A stretch of 64,000 nt of DNA from Prevotella sp. P6B1 (GTDB lineage Bacteria; Bacteroidota; Bacteroidia; Bacteroidales; Bacteroidaceae), in NCBI RefSeq assembly GCF_000702825.1, contig NZ_JNKF01000015.1, forward strand, positions 62,001 to 126,000, written 5' to 3'. The notes below the pieces were generated by a model. The model was given only the letters and a program-made list of their open reading frames with translations, did no database searches and was not told the origin of the DNA. Shown piece after piece: positions 10,470 to 19,333 of the stretch (position 1 is the stretch's first letter; each line of letters begins with the position of its first letter). Position numbers and translations under genes: made by a program.

Positions 10470-12176
10470 ATGAAGAATTTGAAACATATCATACTGCCAG
10501 CGCTTGGTGCAGCCGTGTTGTGTGCCAGCTGTGTTGATCTGGACTATAGCGAGGTAACCACTAACAACGAGGAGTGGGTCTACCAGAGTCCGCAATACGG
10601 TATCGAGCGTTTGGTATCGAGCGTCTATGCCCGTATCCCTAACGGACTGAGCAAGAATTTCGAGGGTGGCAGCGGTGCTACATTTGCTGCTGCCTGCGAT
10701 GAGGCCGACTGTGCACTCTCGCATGCCAATATCCGCAAACTGTACAATGGTGGCTGGAGCCCCATTAACCCCTTCTCGTACACTTGGAGTAACTCGTATA
10801 AGGCCATTGCCGAGGCTAACAACTTCTTGGAGAAACTGGATAAGATAGACCTGTCGGCCTATGAGAACAATAACGATTTCCAGGCCATGAAGAATAAGTT
10901 TGAGTTGTTTGAGTACGAAACCCGCTTTTTGCGTGCTTACTTCTACTTTGAGTTGGTACGTGCCTACGGCGATGTACCTTTCACACTCAAGTCGCTCACT
11001 AATGCCGAGGCTAATCAGCTTAGTCGCACTTCGGCCATTACCATCATGGATTGGATTGTAGATGAGATGGACGCAGTAGCCCAATTTCTGCCCGTCACCT
11101 ATGCCAACGAACTGAACACCGATATAGGCCGTGCCACCAAGCCCATGTGTATGGCACTCAAGGCGCGTACCTTGTTGTATAAAGCGTCGCCACTGTTCAA
11201 TAGCTCAAACAACAAGCAGTGGTGGCTCGATGCTGCCCGTGCCACCCACGACCTGCTGGTCAGAGCCGAAGGGTGGGGGCTTAAGTTAGGACTCTATTCT
11301 GAGTTGTGGGGCCCTGCCAATGCCGATGGCACAGAGATTATCTTTGCCGTGAAGCGCGGCGCTTCCAGCTCGTGGGAAACCTACAACTATCCTGTAGGTG
11401 TTGAGAATGGACAGTCGGGCATGTGCCCCACACAGTCGCTGGTCGATGCTTATGAGTATCTGGATAGTCCTCAGTCCTTTGGCGAGCGCCATCCTGAGTC
11501 GGTTATCAACCTCAGCACTACCGATCCTTATGCTAATCTCGACCCCCGTTTTGCTATGACCGTTTGTAAGAATGGCGACATCTGGCCCAACTACAATACC
11601 ACACCTATCGAGACCTTCGAGGGTGGAGTGAATGCCTCGCCGCTTACCAATGCCACTAATACCGGTTATTATCTGAAGAAGTATTGCGACCCCAACGTTA
11701 ATATCTCAACCAATAATTCTACCACCACACTGCATGCCTGGATAGTTATGCGATTGGGTGAGTTTTATCTGAACTATGCCGAGGCTATGTACAACTATTA
11801 TGGCGATGCAACCGCCAAGGGTGAGTTTACGCTGAGTGCTAATGATGCTGTGAACGCCATACTTGATCGTGCCGATGTGGGCATGCCTCACTGGACCACT
11901 TCGCCTGCCAACTGGCTGCAGCGCTACGAGCGTGAGCGTATGGTAGAGTTGGCTTTCGAGGATCAGCGGTTCTGGGATATCCGCCGCTGGAAGAAAGGCG
12001 ATACGCAGAAGCTGGTCAATACCATTAGCATTACTAAGGATGCGGATGGACAGCTGCTGTTACACCGTGGTGCTCTGAGTCGAGGTTGGAACAATAAGTT
12101 CTACTTCTTCCCCATCCCCTTTGTCGAGATTAGTAAGAATCCTAATCTTACTCAAAACCCTGATTGGGACAAATAA
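10470..12176 (+). CDS. SusD-like glycan-binding lipoprotein (pair 2)
   Basis: This 568-residue SusD/RagB lipoprotein starts at the ATG at 10470, which gives a clean lipoprotein signal (AAVLCASC, Cys at about 20); an open frame further upstream overlaps susC2 and lacks a signal. SusD hallmarks include FLRAYFYFELVRAYGDVP, MRLGEFYLNYAEAMYN, RERMVELAFEDQRFWDIRRW and the ending FVEISKNPNLTQNPDWDK. Its length is normal for the family. It is predicted to cap the susC2 barrel on the cell surface. The two SusD proteins are clearly different in sequence, so the two pairs may take up different fragments of the same glycan. Confidence 0.95.
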   Translation: MKNLKHIILPALGAAVLCASCVDLDYSEVTTNNEEWVYQSPQYGIERLVSSVYARIPNGLSKNFEGGSGATFAAACDEADCALSHANIRKLYNGGWSPINPFSYTWSNSYKAIAEANNFLEKLDKIDLSAYENNNDFQAMKNKFELFEYETRFLRAYFYFELVRAYGDVPFTLKSLTNAEANQLSRTSAITIMDWIVDEMDAVAQFLPVTYANELNTDIGRATKPMCMALKARTLLYKASPLFNSSNNKQWWLDAARATHDLLVRAEGWGLKLGLYSELWGPANADGTEIIFAVKRGASSSWETYNYPVGVENGQSGMCPTQSLVDAYEYLDSPQSFGERHPESVINLSTTDPYANLDPRFAMTVCKNGDIWPNYNTTPIETFEGGVNASPLTNATNTGYYLKKYCDPNVNISTNNSTTTLHAWIVMRLGEFYLNYAEAMYNYYGDATAKGEFTLSANDAVNAILDRADVGMPHWTTSPANWLQRYERERMVELAFEDQRFWDIRRWKKGDTQKLVNTISITKDADGQLLLHRGALSRGWNNKFYFFPIPFVEISKNPNLTQNPDWDK

Positions 12177-12201
12177 AAACTCATAAAATTGAAACATCGA
12201 T

Positions 12202-13533
12202 ATGAAAAAGAATACATTTAACATGATGCTTTTGGCCATGGCAATGGGTGTTGTTTCCTGTTCGGATGATGCCGATAGCACTGTAGAGAGACTTTCGGTA
12301 GCGGCTTTCTATCCTACGATTGTAATGGATGGTACCGAGGTATCAATCACTGGTACAGGCCTCTCGGATGTAACGACGGTAGAGTTTCCTGGTGGTCAAG
12401 TAGCCAAATCGGTTCAGGTTATCAACGATTCGCGTATCATAGCCGTTGCCCCTACAGGTGTTGATGCCGAGGCTGGCACACTTACCGTATCAACAGGCAC
12501 AGAGCAGGCACAGAGCCGACAGACTATCCGTAAGGCACAGCCCGCACTGCGTTATTTTAATCCGGCCGAGTCGGTAAAAACATACGATGACCTACAGATT
12601 GAAGGTAACGATTTAATGCTGGTTAAGCAGGTTAACATTGGTATGGGTGATGAGGCGATTACTATCAATGCCATCGACTTTAAGCGTAAATCAAACGATA
12701 ACATCACCATTACGCTTCCTGGTGAGACACCTATTGGCAATGAGCAGCCTATTAGCGCAGTTTTCGATAATGGTGAGTTGATGGTGTTGGGTAATATGGA
12801 TATTGAGCGCGGTGCTCAAGGCGGACACTGGGAAGACCAGGAGATTGACATCTATAACGATGGCGATGTAGTGATGAAGGGCGACTGGAGCAGCTACTTC
12901 ATGATTGATAAGAGCGTCCTGGCCGATGCACAGGTTGGCAACGTTATCCGCGTGTATATTAAGGATAAGACCAGCGACGATAACTGGGTTATCCTGTCCG
13001 ATGGTAATTGGAGCGAACTTGCAGCCCAGCGTGCCAGCGACGAGGATATGGCTGCAGGCTATAAGGACTTTACACTCGATGAAAATATGCTGGCAGCTAT
13101 GCAAAGCACTGGTCTGCTTATTCGTGGTATTAATTTTACTGCCGTAAAGGTGGTACTGGTAGTGTCAGTATGGGTGCCCAATACTGCCGGCCCAGTAGAA
13201 ACAGTACTGAATGATACCGAGACCGATATGGGTGGCTGGTCGGCTGCCATCATCATAGGCAAGGAAGCCTTCGAAAATGCAAAAACAGGTAATATTATAC
13301 GTGTGTATATTAAGAATCAGGTAGAAGGATGGCAACAGGGCTCATTCAAGAATGGCAGCGACTGGGGCGGACTTACCGACGAACTCGGCGTGATAGGTCT
13401 ATCAACCCAGGATTTCGAAATAGGCTATTACGAGATGACCATCGACGATGTAACCCTGCCGCTACTTCAGGATAACGGATTGATCATCAGCGGATGCAAT
13501 TACACAGCTGTGAAAGTTGTGCTTATACAGTAA
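12202..13533 (+). CDS. Surface glycan-binding lipoprotein with IPT/TIG domains and two tandem C-terminal modules
   Basis: This 443-residue lipoprotein (MGVVSC, lipid Cys20) is in the position of a SusE/F or SGBP-B protein, 25 bases after susD2. Residues about 32-105 look like an IPT/TIG fold (AFYPTIVMDGTEVSITGTGL), and about 113-200 may be a second one. Two homologous modules follow at about 212-322 and 332-443. Each contains a G-W-S start, GNVIRVYIK or GNIIRVYIK, and a closing NFTAVKVVL or NYTAVKVVL. Such modules probably bind the target polysaccharide outside the cell. No enzyme motif is seen. The mannan target is inferred only from neighbouring genes. Confidence 0.85.
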   Translation: MKKNTFNMMLLAMAMGVVSCSDDADSTVERLSVAAFYPTIVMDGTEVSITGTGLSDVTTVEFPGGQVAKSVQVINDSRIIAVAPTGVDAEAGTLTVSTGTEQAQSRQTIRKAQPALRYFNPAESVKTYDDLQIEGNDLMLVKQVNIGMGDEAITINAIDFKRKSNDNITITLPGETPIGNEQPISAVFDNGELMVLGNMDIERGAQGGHWEDQEIDIYNDGDVVMKGDWSSYFMIDKSVLADAQVGNVIRVYIKDKTSDDNWVILSDGNWSELAAQRASDEDMAAGYKDFTLDENMLAAMQSTGLLIRGINFTAVKVVLVVSVWVPNTAGPVETVLNDTETDMGGWSAAIIIGKEAFENAKTGNIIRVYIKNQVEGWQQGSFKNGSDWGGLTDELGVIGLSTQDFEIGYYEMTIDDVTLPLLQDNGLIISGCNYTAVKVVLIQ

Positions 13534-13588
13534 AGAACGGATTTATAGTATTATTAGTTATTAGTTAGTATTAGATTTGGTTAGGGGG

Positions 13589-13625
13589 GAGGGAACTCCT
13601 TGGTGTGATTCTCTCCCTCTTTTTT
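13589..13625 (+). terminator. Putative intrinsic terminator after the surface-binding gene
   Basis: A short stem, GAGGGA (13589-13594) with TCCCTC (13614-13619), is followed by a run of six T. It separates the transport and binding genes from the enzyme genes. The stem is only 6 bp with a 19-base loop, so read-through is possible. Confidence 0.45.
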
Positions 13626-13636
13626 CAGTAAAAAGT

Positions 13637-13667
13637 ATTGTGATTTCAGTATAAATGTTTATCTTTG
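13637..13667 (+). promoter_or_regulatory. Putative promoter of the glycoside hydrolase operon
   Basis: TATCTTTG (13660-13667) fits TAnnTTTG, with ATTG (13637-13640) 19 bases upstream as the -33 element. It would drive the three enzyme genes from a start about 15 bases before the ATG at 13688. Confidence 0.6.
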
Positions 13668-13687
13668 CGGAGAAAATGTAAAACTAT

Positions 13688-16600
13688 ATGAAAAGAATTT
13701 GCAGCGTTTTATTATTGGGTGTTATGCCTTTCTTGTGCTTGTTAGGGCAGATAGCCCCCAGACCGATAGACAAGAAGGCTACAAAAGAGGCGGCGTCTTT
13801 GTATCAGTATCTTAGGAACGAAGTTTGGGGCAAGCAGGTGCTCTCTGGTTGTCAGGCCCGATGGGATTATAACACGACCGATGCTGATGAAGTGAGAAAA
13901 AGTACAGGCAAGTATCCCGCCATCAATATATTCGACTTCCAGCATTTCAGAATGGAGCATATTAACTATCTGGCCGATACTGCCAAGGATTGGCATCAGG
14001 CGGGTGGTATTGTGGGCTTTATCTGGCATTGGAGTGTACCTGTAGATACCTTGATGACCCCTGATAAAGGGTATTCGTTCTATACCCCTTCGGCAGCACG
14101 GACGCCACAGGAGGGCACTACATTTTCGCCACGTAAGGCGCTACAAAAAGGTACACCCGAGAATCAGGCCCTGATGCACGATCTGGAGCGTATCACCAAC
14201 TTGTTGCTGCACTATCAGAAACAGGGCATCCCCATCATCTGGCGTCCGTTCCACGAAGCGGCTGGCAATAGCAACCGTGGTGGAACAGCATGGTTCTGGT
14301 GGGGCAGCGATGGTGCCGAAACGTTCAAACAACTGTATTTGTTCATGCAGAGTTACCTGATGGCGCATGGTGTACACAACCTGATATACGTGTGGACATC
14401 AGAACTCGATGATGACGATTGGTATCCTGGTGACAAGTTTGTTGATATTGTGGCCCGCGATCAGTATCATATTTCAACCAATCATGGCAGCTATAAAGAA
14501 CAGTACGATATATTAAGCCGCAAGTATCCACATAAGATGCTGGCACTGGCCGAATGTGATTGTATGCCAAGTGCCGAGGCCATGATGAAAGACGGCGCTA
14601 AATGGTTGTATGTGGCTCCGTGGACAGTGCCTTTCCTTTTCGGCAGTAACAACACACCTGATTTCTGGAAGCAATTCCTGAATACTGACTTGGTTCTTAC
14701 GCGCGATGAAACTCCATATTCAATAGGTAAAAAAAATAAAGCCCAGATGGTTCGTATCAAGTCGACATCGGGCGGAAAACAGTTTGATGGTATCGGTGCT
14801 GTGAATGGTGGCGGGGCTACTTCGGTGTTGCTGAAGGACTATCCTGAACCGCAGCGCTCGCAGATTATGGATTTGGTATATAAGCCTAAGTTCGGTGCTT
14901 CAGTCAGTTCTTTGCTGGTAGAGATACCTGGCGATGGTAATTCTACGCAGGGCTCCATGCCGTCGCACAGTCACTACCGTGGCGATTTCAATGCTCAGCG
15001 TGGCTACACATGGTGGGTGATGCGCGAGGCTAAGCAGCGCAACGCCAAGCTCGACCTTGATGCTACAGGGTGGAGCGCACCTCGCTGGGTGGGCGACTTC
15101 TGGACGCAGGATATGGCCGATTACTATGTGGACTGGCTTACGGGGTTGCGTCAACAATACGGACTGGAACTGAATGCCATAGGCTGTCATAACGAAAAGG
15201 GCTGGAATAATGAGTTCGCTAAGATGTTGCGCCGCACCATGAATGAGCGAGGCTTTAAGAATGTGAAGCTACATGCCTTCGACAACTGGGGACCTGACAA
15301 GATGGAGTTTATGAAGGCGATGACGCACGATGCTGAGTTACGCGATGCCATCTATGCTGTGAGTGCTCATACATTCAGCGAGATCCCCCTTACGGCAGAG
15401 CAGCGTGCCATGGCCGAAAGCATGGGCAAGCCCATCTGGAACAGCGAGGACCATATCTATCTCAAGGGTTTCGACTGCCTGATAGGCATCGTAAAAGCTT
15501 TTAATGAGAATTATATCGTGAGCGGTGCCACCAAGGTGATTAACTGGTACGACATTGGTGCTACCTATCCATTAGAGCCCTATAGCCAAGATCCGCCCAT
15601 GCTGATAGCTCAGCAACCTTGGAGCGGCAACTATAGCGTGCGCCAGGCCTTGTGGGGCTATGCACACTACGGACAGTTTACCGAAGTGGGTTGGCAGTAT
15701 GTGGACGATGGCTGTCGGAAACTTGATGGTGGCGGTTCTATGTGCATGTTGCGTAATCCTGCTACCAGCGACTATAGCATCATCTTCGAGACGAAGGAGG
15801 CTACCGCTCCTCAGACTATACGCATCAGTGTGCCAAAAGGCCTCTCTGCGGCTAAACTCTGCGTATGGCGCAGCAATGAGCAGGAACAGTTTGTACGACT
15901 GGCTGATATCACCCCCAAAAGTCGTAGCTTTACCATTACTTTGAATCCTGACTGTGTTTACTCTCTCTCAACTACCACAGGTCAGCAGAAGGGCAGTTTT
16001 GCCGATGTTCCGGCTACAGCTGCGTTCCCAATGCCTTATCAGGACGACTTTGATGGCTATGGTCACCCTGCACAATGGGGCTATCTGCCGCATTACATGG
16101 CCGACATCATCGGATGTTTTGAGTTGCGCCAGGCACCTGATGGCGGTTCGGGCACATGCCTGCAACAGACGGTAGGTGAGCATACGCTGAGTTGGGCGCC
16201 CGAATGGCACCATTACTCCATCATCGGTGATGCCGCATGGCAGGACTACGAGGTGAGTGCCGATGTGCTGCTGAATCCTCAGGACGAGGCAGCCATTATG
16301 GGGCGTGTATGTGATGTGGGCTCTGGTTATGGCGTATGGGCAAAAGGCTACTACCTGAAGATCAACGAACACGGACGCTGCCAGCTCTATATCACTCGTG
16401 GTAAGCTGGACCAGAAGGAGCTGATAGGCGATGCTGAGCAGCAGGCACTCATCCTGGCCCGTAAGGATATCGAGGTGGGAGGCGAGTATGTACTTGACAG
16501 TACGCAGGTTAAGGGCTTCGACGCCCGACGTTGGCACAACCTGCGTTTGCGTTTTGAGGGCGATGAGATAACTGGTTATGTGGATGGACAACAGGTGTGC

Positions 16601-16762
16601 CGTGCCACATCCGACCGTTACACCCACGGTATGGCCGCGCTGATGGCACCCCTGCAAGAGCGCCGTGTCAGCACGCCTTACTTCGACAATCTGAAGATAA
16701 CACCTCTCGGTCGTACCAAGGCTGTTGCAAATATATCACGCAATCCGAATCCACTTTATTGA
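13688..16762 (+). CDS. GH26-GH59 fusion: putative mannanase joined to a galactocerebrosidase-family beta-galactosidase
   Basis: This is a secreted 1024-residue protein with two catalytic units. Residues about 30-345 are GH26: WRPFHE carries the likely acid/base Glu190 and ALAECD the likely nucleophile Glu289. Residues about 365-770 are GH59, with the family signature FDGIGAVNGGGATS, then YPEPQRSQIMD, FGAS and GDGNSTQGSMPSH. Glu503 (CHNEKG) is the likely acid/base and Glu587 (WNSEDH) the nucleophile, as in human GALC. Residues about 780-1005 match the GALC C-terminal lectin-like sandwich (YQDDFDGYG, SIIGDAAWQDYEV). All four catalytic Glu are present, so both units should be active. GH26 is usually an endo-beta-mannanase; GH59 removes terminal beta-galactose. 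The signal peptide is not a clear lipobox type. GH27 follows after 27 bases. Activity on a mannan with beta-galactose tips is inferred. Confidence 0.92.
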   Translation: MKRICSVLLLGVMPFLCLLGQIAPRPIDKKATKEAASLYQYLRNEVWGKQVLSGCQARWDYNTTDADEVRKSTGKYPAINIFDFQHFRMEHINYLADTAKDWHQAGGIVGFIWHWSVPVDTLMTPDKGYSFYTPSAARTPQEGTTFSPRKALQKGTPENQALMHDLERITNLLLHYQKQGIPIIWRPFHEAAGNSNRGGTAWFWWGSDGAETFKQLYLFMQSYLMAHGVHNLIYVWTSELDDDDWYPGDKFVDIVARDQYHISTNHGSYKEQYDILSRKYPHKMLALAECDCMPSAEAMMKDGAKWLYVAPWTVPFLFGSNNTPDFWKQFLNTDLVLTRDETPYSIGKKNKAQMVRIKSTSGGKQFDGIGAVNGGGATSVLLKDYPEPQRSQIMDLVYKPKFGASVSSLLVEIPGDGNSTQGSMPSHSHYRGDFNAQRGYTWWVMREAKQRNAKLDLDATGWSAPRWVGDFWTQDMADYYVDWLTGLRQQYGLELNAIGCHNEKGWNNEFAKMLRRTMNERGFKNVKLHAFDNWGPDKMEFMKAMTHDAELRDAIYAVSAHTFSEIPLTAEQRAMAESMGKPIWNSEDHIYLKGFDCLIGIVKAFNENYIVSGATKVINWYDIGATYPLEPYSQDPPMLIAQQPWSGNYSVRQALWGYAHYGQFTEVGWQYVDDGCRKLDGGGSMCMLRNPATSDYSIIFETKEATAPQTIRISVPKGLSAAKLCVWRSNEQEQFVRLADITPKSRSFTITLNPDCVYSLSTTTGQQKGSFADVPATAAFPMPYQDDFDGYGHPAQWGYLPHYMADIIGCFELRQAPDGGSGTCLQQTVGEHTLSWAPEWHHYSIIGDAAWQDYEVSADVLLNPQDEAAIMGRVCDVGSGYGVWAKGYYLKINEHGRCQLYITRGKLDQKELIGDAEQQALILARKDIEVGGEYVLDSTQVKGFDARRWHNLRLRFEGDEITGYVDGQQVCRATSDRYTHGMAALMAPLQERRVSTPYFDNLKITPLGRTKAVANISRNPNPLY

Positions 16763-16789
16763 TCGAAATAACAATTAGAACAGAATAAT

Positions 16790-18028
16790 ATGCAGAAGAA
16801 AACGAAAATGATCATCCTGGGCAGTATGCTTGCCCTGATGACACTGCCTGTAAAGGCACAGAAATGGGAAGGTCTGGCTGATACGCCACAGATGGGATGG
16901 AGTACTTGGAATAAGTTCCAAGGCAACATCTCGGAGGACGTGATTAAAGGCATTGCCGATGCGATGGTAGAGAGTGGCCTGCGCGATGCTGGCTATACCT
17001 ACATTAATATCGACGATTGCTGGCACGGCAAGCGCGATGCCAACGGCTTTATTACGGCCGATCCCAAGAAGTTTCCCAACGGTATGAAGACCTTGGCCGA
17101 CTACGTGCATAGTAAGGGCCTGAAACTGGGTATCTACAGCGATGCCGGTACCGCTACTTGTGCCGGCGAACCTGGTTCGTTAGGACATGAGTATCAGGAT
17201 GCACTGCAGTATGCCCGCTGGGGAGTAGACTATCTGAAGTATGACTGGTGTAACACCACCAACGTGAACCCACAGTGTGCCTACCAACTCATCAGCGATG
17301 CCTTGCGTGCTGCTGGGCGCCCTATTTTCCTCAGTATGTGCGAGTGGGGGAGTAGCCGCCCTTGGAAATGGGCCCGACAGATAGGTCACTCATGGCGTAC
17401 CACACCAGACATCTGGTGCGATTTCGATTCGCTGCGCGTTTTTGAGGCTGGTTATAGTCAGTTCGGGGTTATGCAGTGCATAGCGTATAACGACACCCTG
17501 CGTCAGTATGCAGGAAAGGGCTATTGGAACGATCCCGACATGCTGGAGGTTGGCAACGGCATGACTGAGAACGAAGACCGCGCACACTTCACGATGTGGT
17601 GTATGATGGCCAGTCCGCTGATTCTTGGCAACGATTTGCGTAATATGAGCGAGGCTACACGCAACATTATCATGAATAAGGAAATGATAGCCATCGATCA
17701 GGATACATTGGGCGTGCAGGGACTACACTATTGCGACCGCGACGGTTTGCAGTTCTGGTTCAAACCGCTTGCCGGAGGCGATTGGGCATTCACCATCCTC
17801 AATCCCACGCGCCAGGATATCACCTGCTGCCTGAACTGGCAGGACTTCAATCTCACGGATCGTGAGGTGAGCAAGCTGAGCACCGATTTTGCAACCAAGG
17901 TCTATAAGGTGTATAACCTGTGGACCCACAAACAAGAGGGCAAGACAACACTGAAGAACAAGGTTGATCGTAAGCTCGTGGTGAAGAGCCGCGATGTGGT
18001 TTCTTATCGACTGATAAATGGTAAATAA
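16790..18028 (+). CDS. GH27 alpha-galactosidase, secreted
   Basis: This 412-residue protein has a signal peptide ending VKAQ and a full GH27 barrel plus C-terminal beta domain. Family motifs are TPQMGWSTWNKF, NIDDCW (Asp75-Asp76), LGIYSDAGTATC, YLKYDWCN with nucleophile Asp152, SWRTTPDIW with likely acid/base Asp207, and YWNDPDML. The length is typical for the family. It would release alpha-1,6-linked galactose from galactomannan or galactoglucomannan. It lies between two GH26-bearing genes and leaves only one base before the next start, so the three genes form one transcription unit. In the same operon GH59 could expose its substrate by removing beta-galactose caps; this order of action is inference. 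Confidence 0.95.
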   Translation: MQKKTKMIILGSMLALMTLPVKAQKWEGLADTPQMGWSTWNKFQGNISEDVIKGIADAMVESGLRDAGYTYINIDDCWHGKRDANGFITADPKKFPNGMKTLADYVHSKGLKLGIYSDAGTATCAGEPGSLGHEYQDALQYARWGVDYLKYDWCNTTNVNPQCAYQLISDALRAAGRPIFLSMCEWGSSRPWKWARQIGHSWRTTPDIWCDFDSLRVFEAGYSQFGVMQCIAYNDTLRQYAGKGYWNDPDMLEVGNGMTENEDRAHFTMWCMMASPLILGNDLRNMSEATRNIIMNKEMIAIDQDTLGVQGLHYCDRDGLQFWFKPLAGGDWAFTILNPTRQDITCCLNWQDFNLTDREVSKLSTDFATKVYKVYNLWTHKQEGKTTLKNKVDRKLVVKSRDVVSYRLINGK

Positions 18029-18029
18029 C

Positions 18030-19229
18030 ATGAAAAGACTGGCTGCTATACTAACGGCTGTCATGATGACTTGTGGCATCTGTGCTGCAGAACCAGTTAA
18101 GTCGGATGCAGCGCAGCAACTGATGCAGTTGCTGAATGATATCAACGGACAGAAAACGTTGTCGGGTACGATGGCTTGTGTAAACTGGAATATCAGCGAG
18201 GCAGAGTGGGTTCATCAGCATACTGAAAAGTGGCCCGCCATCGCTACTTTTGATCTGATTCATCTGCCATGGTCGTCGGCTGGAGGATGGATAGATTACG
18301 ATAACACCAGTGTGCTCGAAGAATGGCACCAGCAGGGGGGCATCATCAGCATCTGCTGGCACTGGAACGTGCCTGCCCGCAGCGGTAAGAGTGGAAAGTA
18401 TGCCTTCTACTGGGGAACCGATAATGGTAAGGAAGATGAGCAGACTACCTTCGATGTGAAGAAGATTTTCGACACGACATCGGCTGAATACCAGATCATG
18501 ATGCAGGATATCGACCGCGTGGCCGGTATCTTGCTCAAACTCAAGGAGAAAGGCATCCCTGTGTTGTGGCGACCGCTGCACGAGGCTGGTGGCATGTGGT
18601 TCTGGTGGGGCCGCGACCCTGATGCCTGTAACGAACTGTGGCATAAGATGTATGACCGTTTTCAGGAGCTGGGTGTTGATAATCTGGTTTGGGTGTGGAC
18701 TCAGAGTTCGGCATGGGGCAAGCCATATAGCGACGGTTATCGCTGGTATCCCGGCGACGATTATGTCGATGTAGTGGGTATTGACATCTATAACGAAACT
18801 AATGCCAGCACTATCCGCACCAAATGCTATGATTTCTTGAACGAATATTCGCCCTCGAAGCTTGTGGCACTCACCGAGTGCGGCTCGGTGCCCGACATGG
18901 GGCAGCAATGGCAAGCTGGAGCACATTGGCTATGGTTTATGCCTTGGTACGATTATGCCGTTACAAGCGATGTGAATAGCACAGCGTTCCGTCAAACTGC
19001 GCATAGCAATGCCGATATATCATGGTGGAACGAGGCTTTCAGTCATGATTATGTACTTACGCGCGATGATGTGAAGGCCTTACTAACCAGTGGTATGTTG
19101 GCGCCAACAACCAATAGAAGTACAGTAGGCAGCCAAGAAATCTACACGCTTGATGGCCGACGTGTTACTACAGTCTCTCGTCGAGGCTTATATATTAAGG
19201 ACGGCAAGAAAGTAGTGATGTACAAGTAA
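18030..19229 (+). CDS. GH26 beta-mannanase with short C-terminal sorting-like tail
   Basis: This 399-residue secreted GH26 enzyme begins at the ATG at 18030, one base after the GH27 stop; an in-frame ATG at 18018 would overlap GH27. The likely acid/base is Glu185 in WRPLHEAGG and the nucleophile Glu283 in ALTECG. Substrate-site aromatics WHWNVP, WFWWG and WYPGDDYVD are typical of mannanases. After the catalytic domain a tail of about 30 residues (EIYTLDGRRV, then GLYIKDGKKVVMYK) resembles the C-terminal signals common on secreted Prevotella proteins, possibly for type IX secretion. The GH26 half of the fusion upstream is clearly divergent from this one, so the two may differ in surface versus periplasmic location or in endo versus exo action. 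Confidence 0.93.
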   Translation: MKRLAAILTAVMMTCGICAAEPVKSDAAQQLMQLLNDINGQKTLSGTMACVNWNISEAEWVHQHTEKWPAIATFDLIHLPWSSAGGWIDYDNTSVLEEWHQQGGIISICWHWNVPARSGKSGKYAFYWGTDNGKEDEQTTFDVKKIFDTTSAEYQIMMQDIDRVAGILLKLKEKGIPVLWRPLHEAGGMWFWWGRDPDACNELWHKMYDRFQELGVDNLVWVWTQSSAWGKPYSDGYRWYPGDDYVDVVGIDIYNETNASTIRTKCYDFLNEYSPSKLVALTECGSVPDMGQQWQAGAHWLWFMPWYDYAVTSDVNSTAFRQTAHSNADISWWNEAFSHDYVLTRDDVKALLTSGMLAPTTNRSTVGSQEIYTLDGRRVTTVSRRGLYIKDGKKVVMYK

Positions 19230-19253
19230 TAGCTGCTAACCTCTTTTTTTTGT

Positions 19254-19293
19254 TTGCCGCCAAGACCAGACCTGTTGCCAGCCTTGGCGGCAA
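19254..19293. other. Inverted repeat between convergent genes
   Basis: An 11-bp perfect stem, TTGCCGCCAAG (19254-19264) with CTTGGCGGCAA (19283-19293), separates the GH26 gene from the convergent gene ending at 19334. It is not followed by a T run on either strand, so it is a weak terminator candidate. It may still protect the mRNA 3' end. Confidence 0.45.
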
Positions 19294-19333
19294 TTCTACC
19301 GGGAGAAGCTAATTGGACTGAATTGGGATGCGC

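Noticed and set aside
18051..18926. Minus-strand frame of about 290 residues opposite the GH26 gene
   Set aside because: It lies wholly within the clear GH26 coding sequence, with no motif or start signal.
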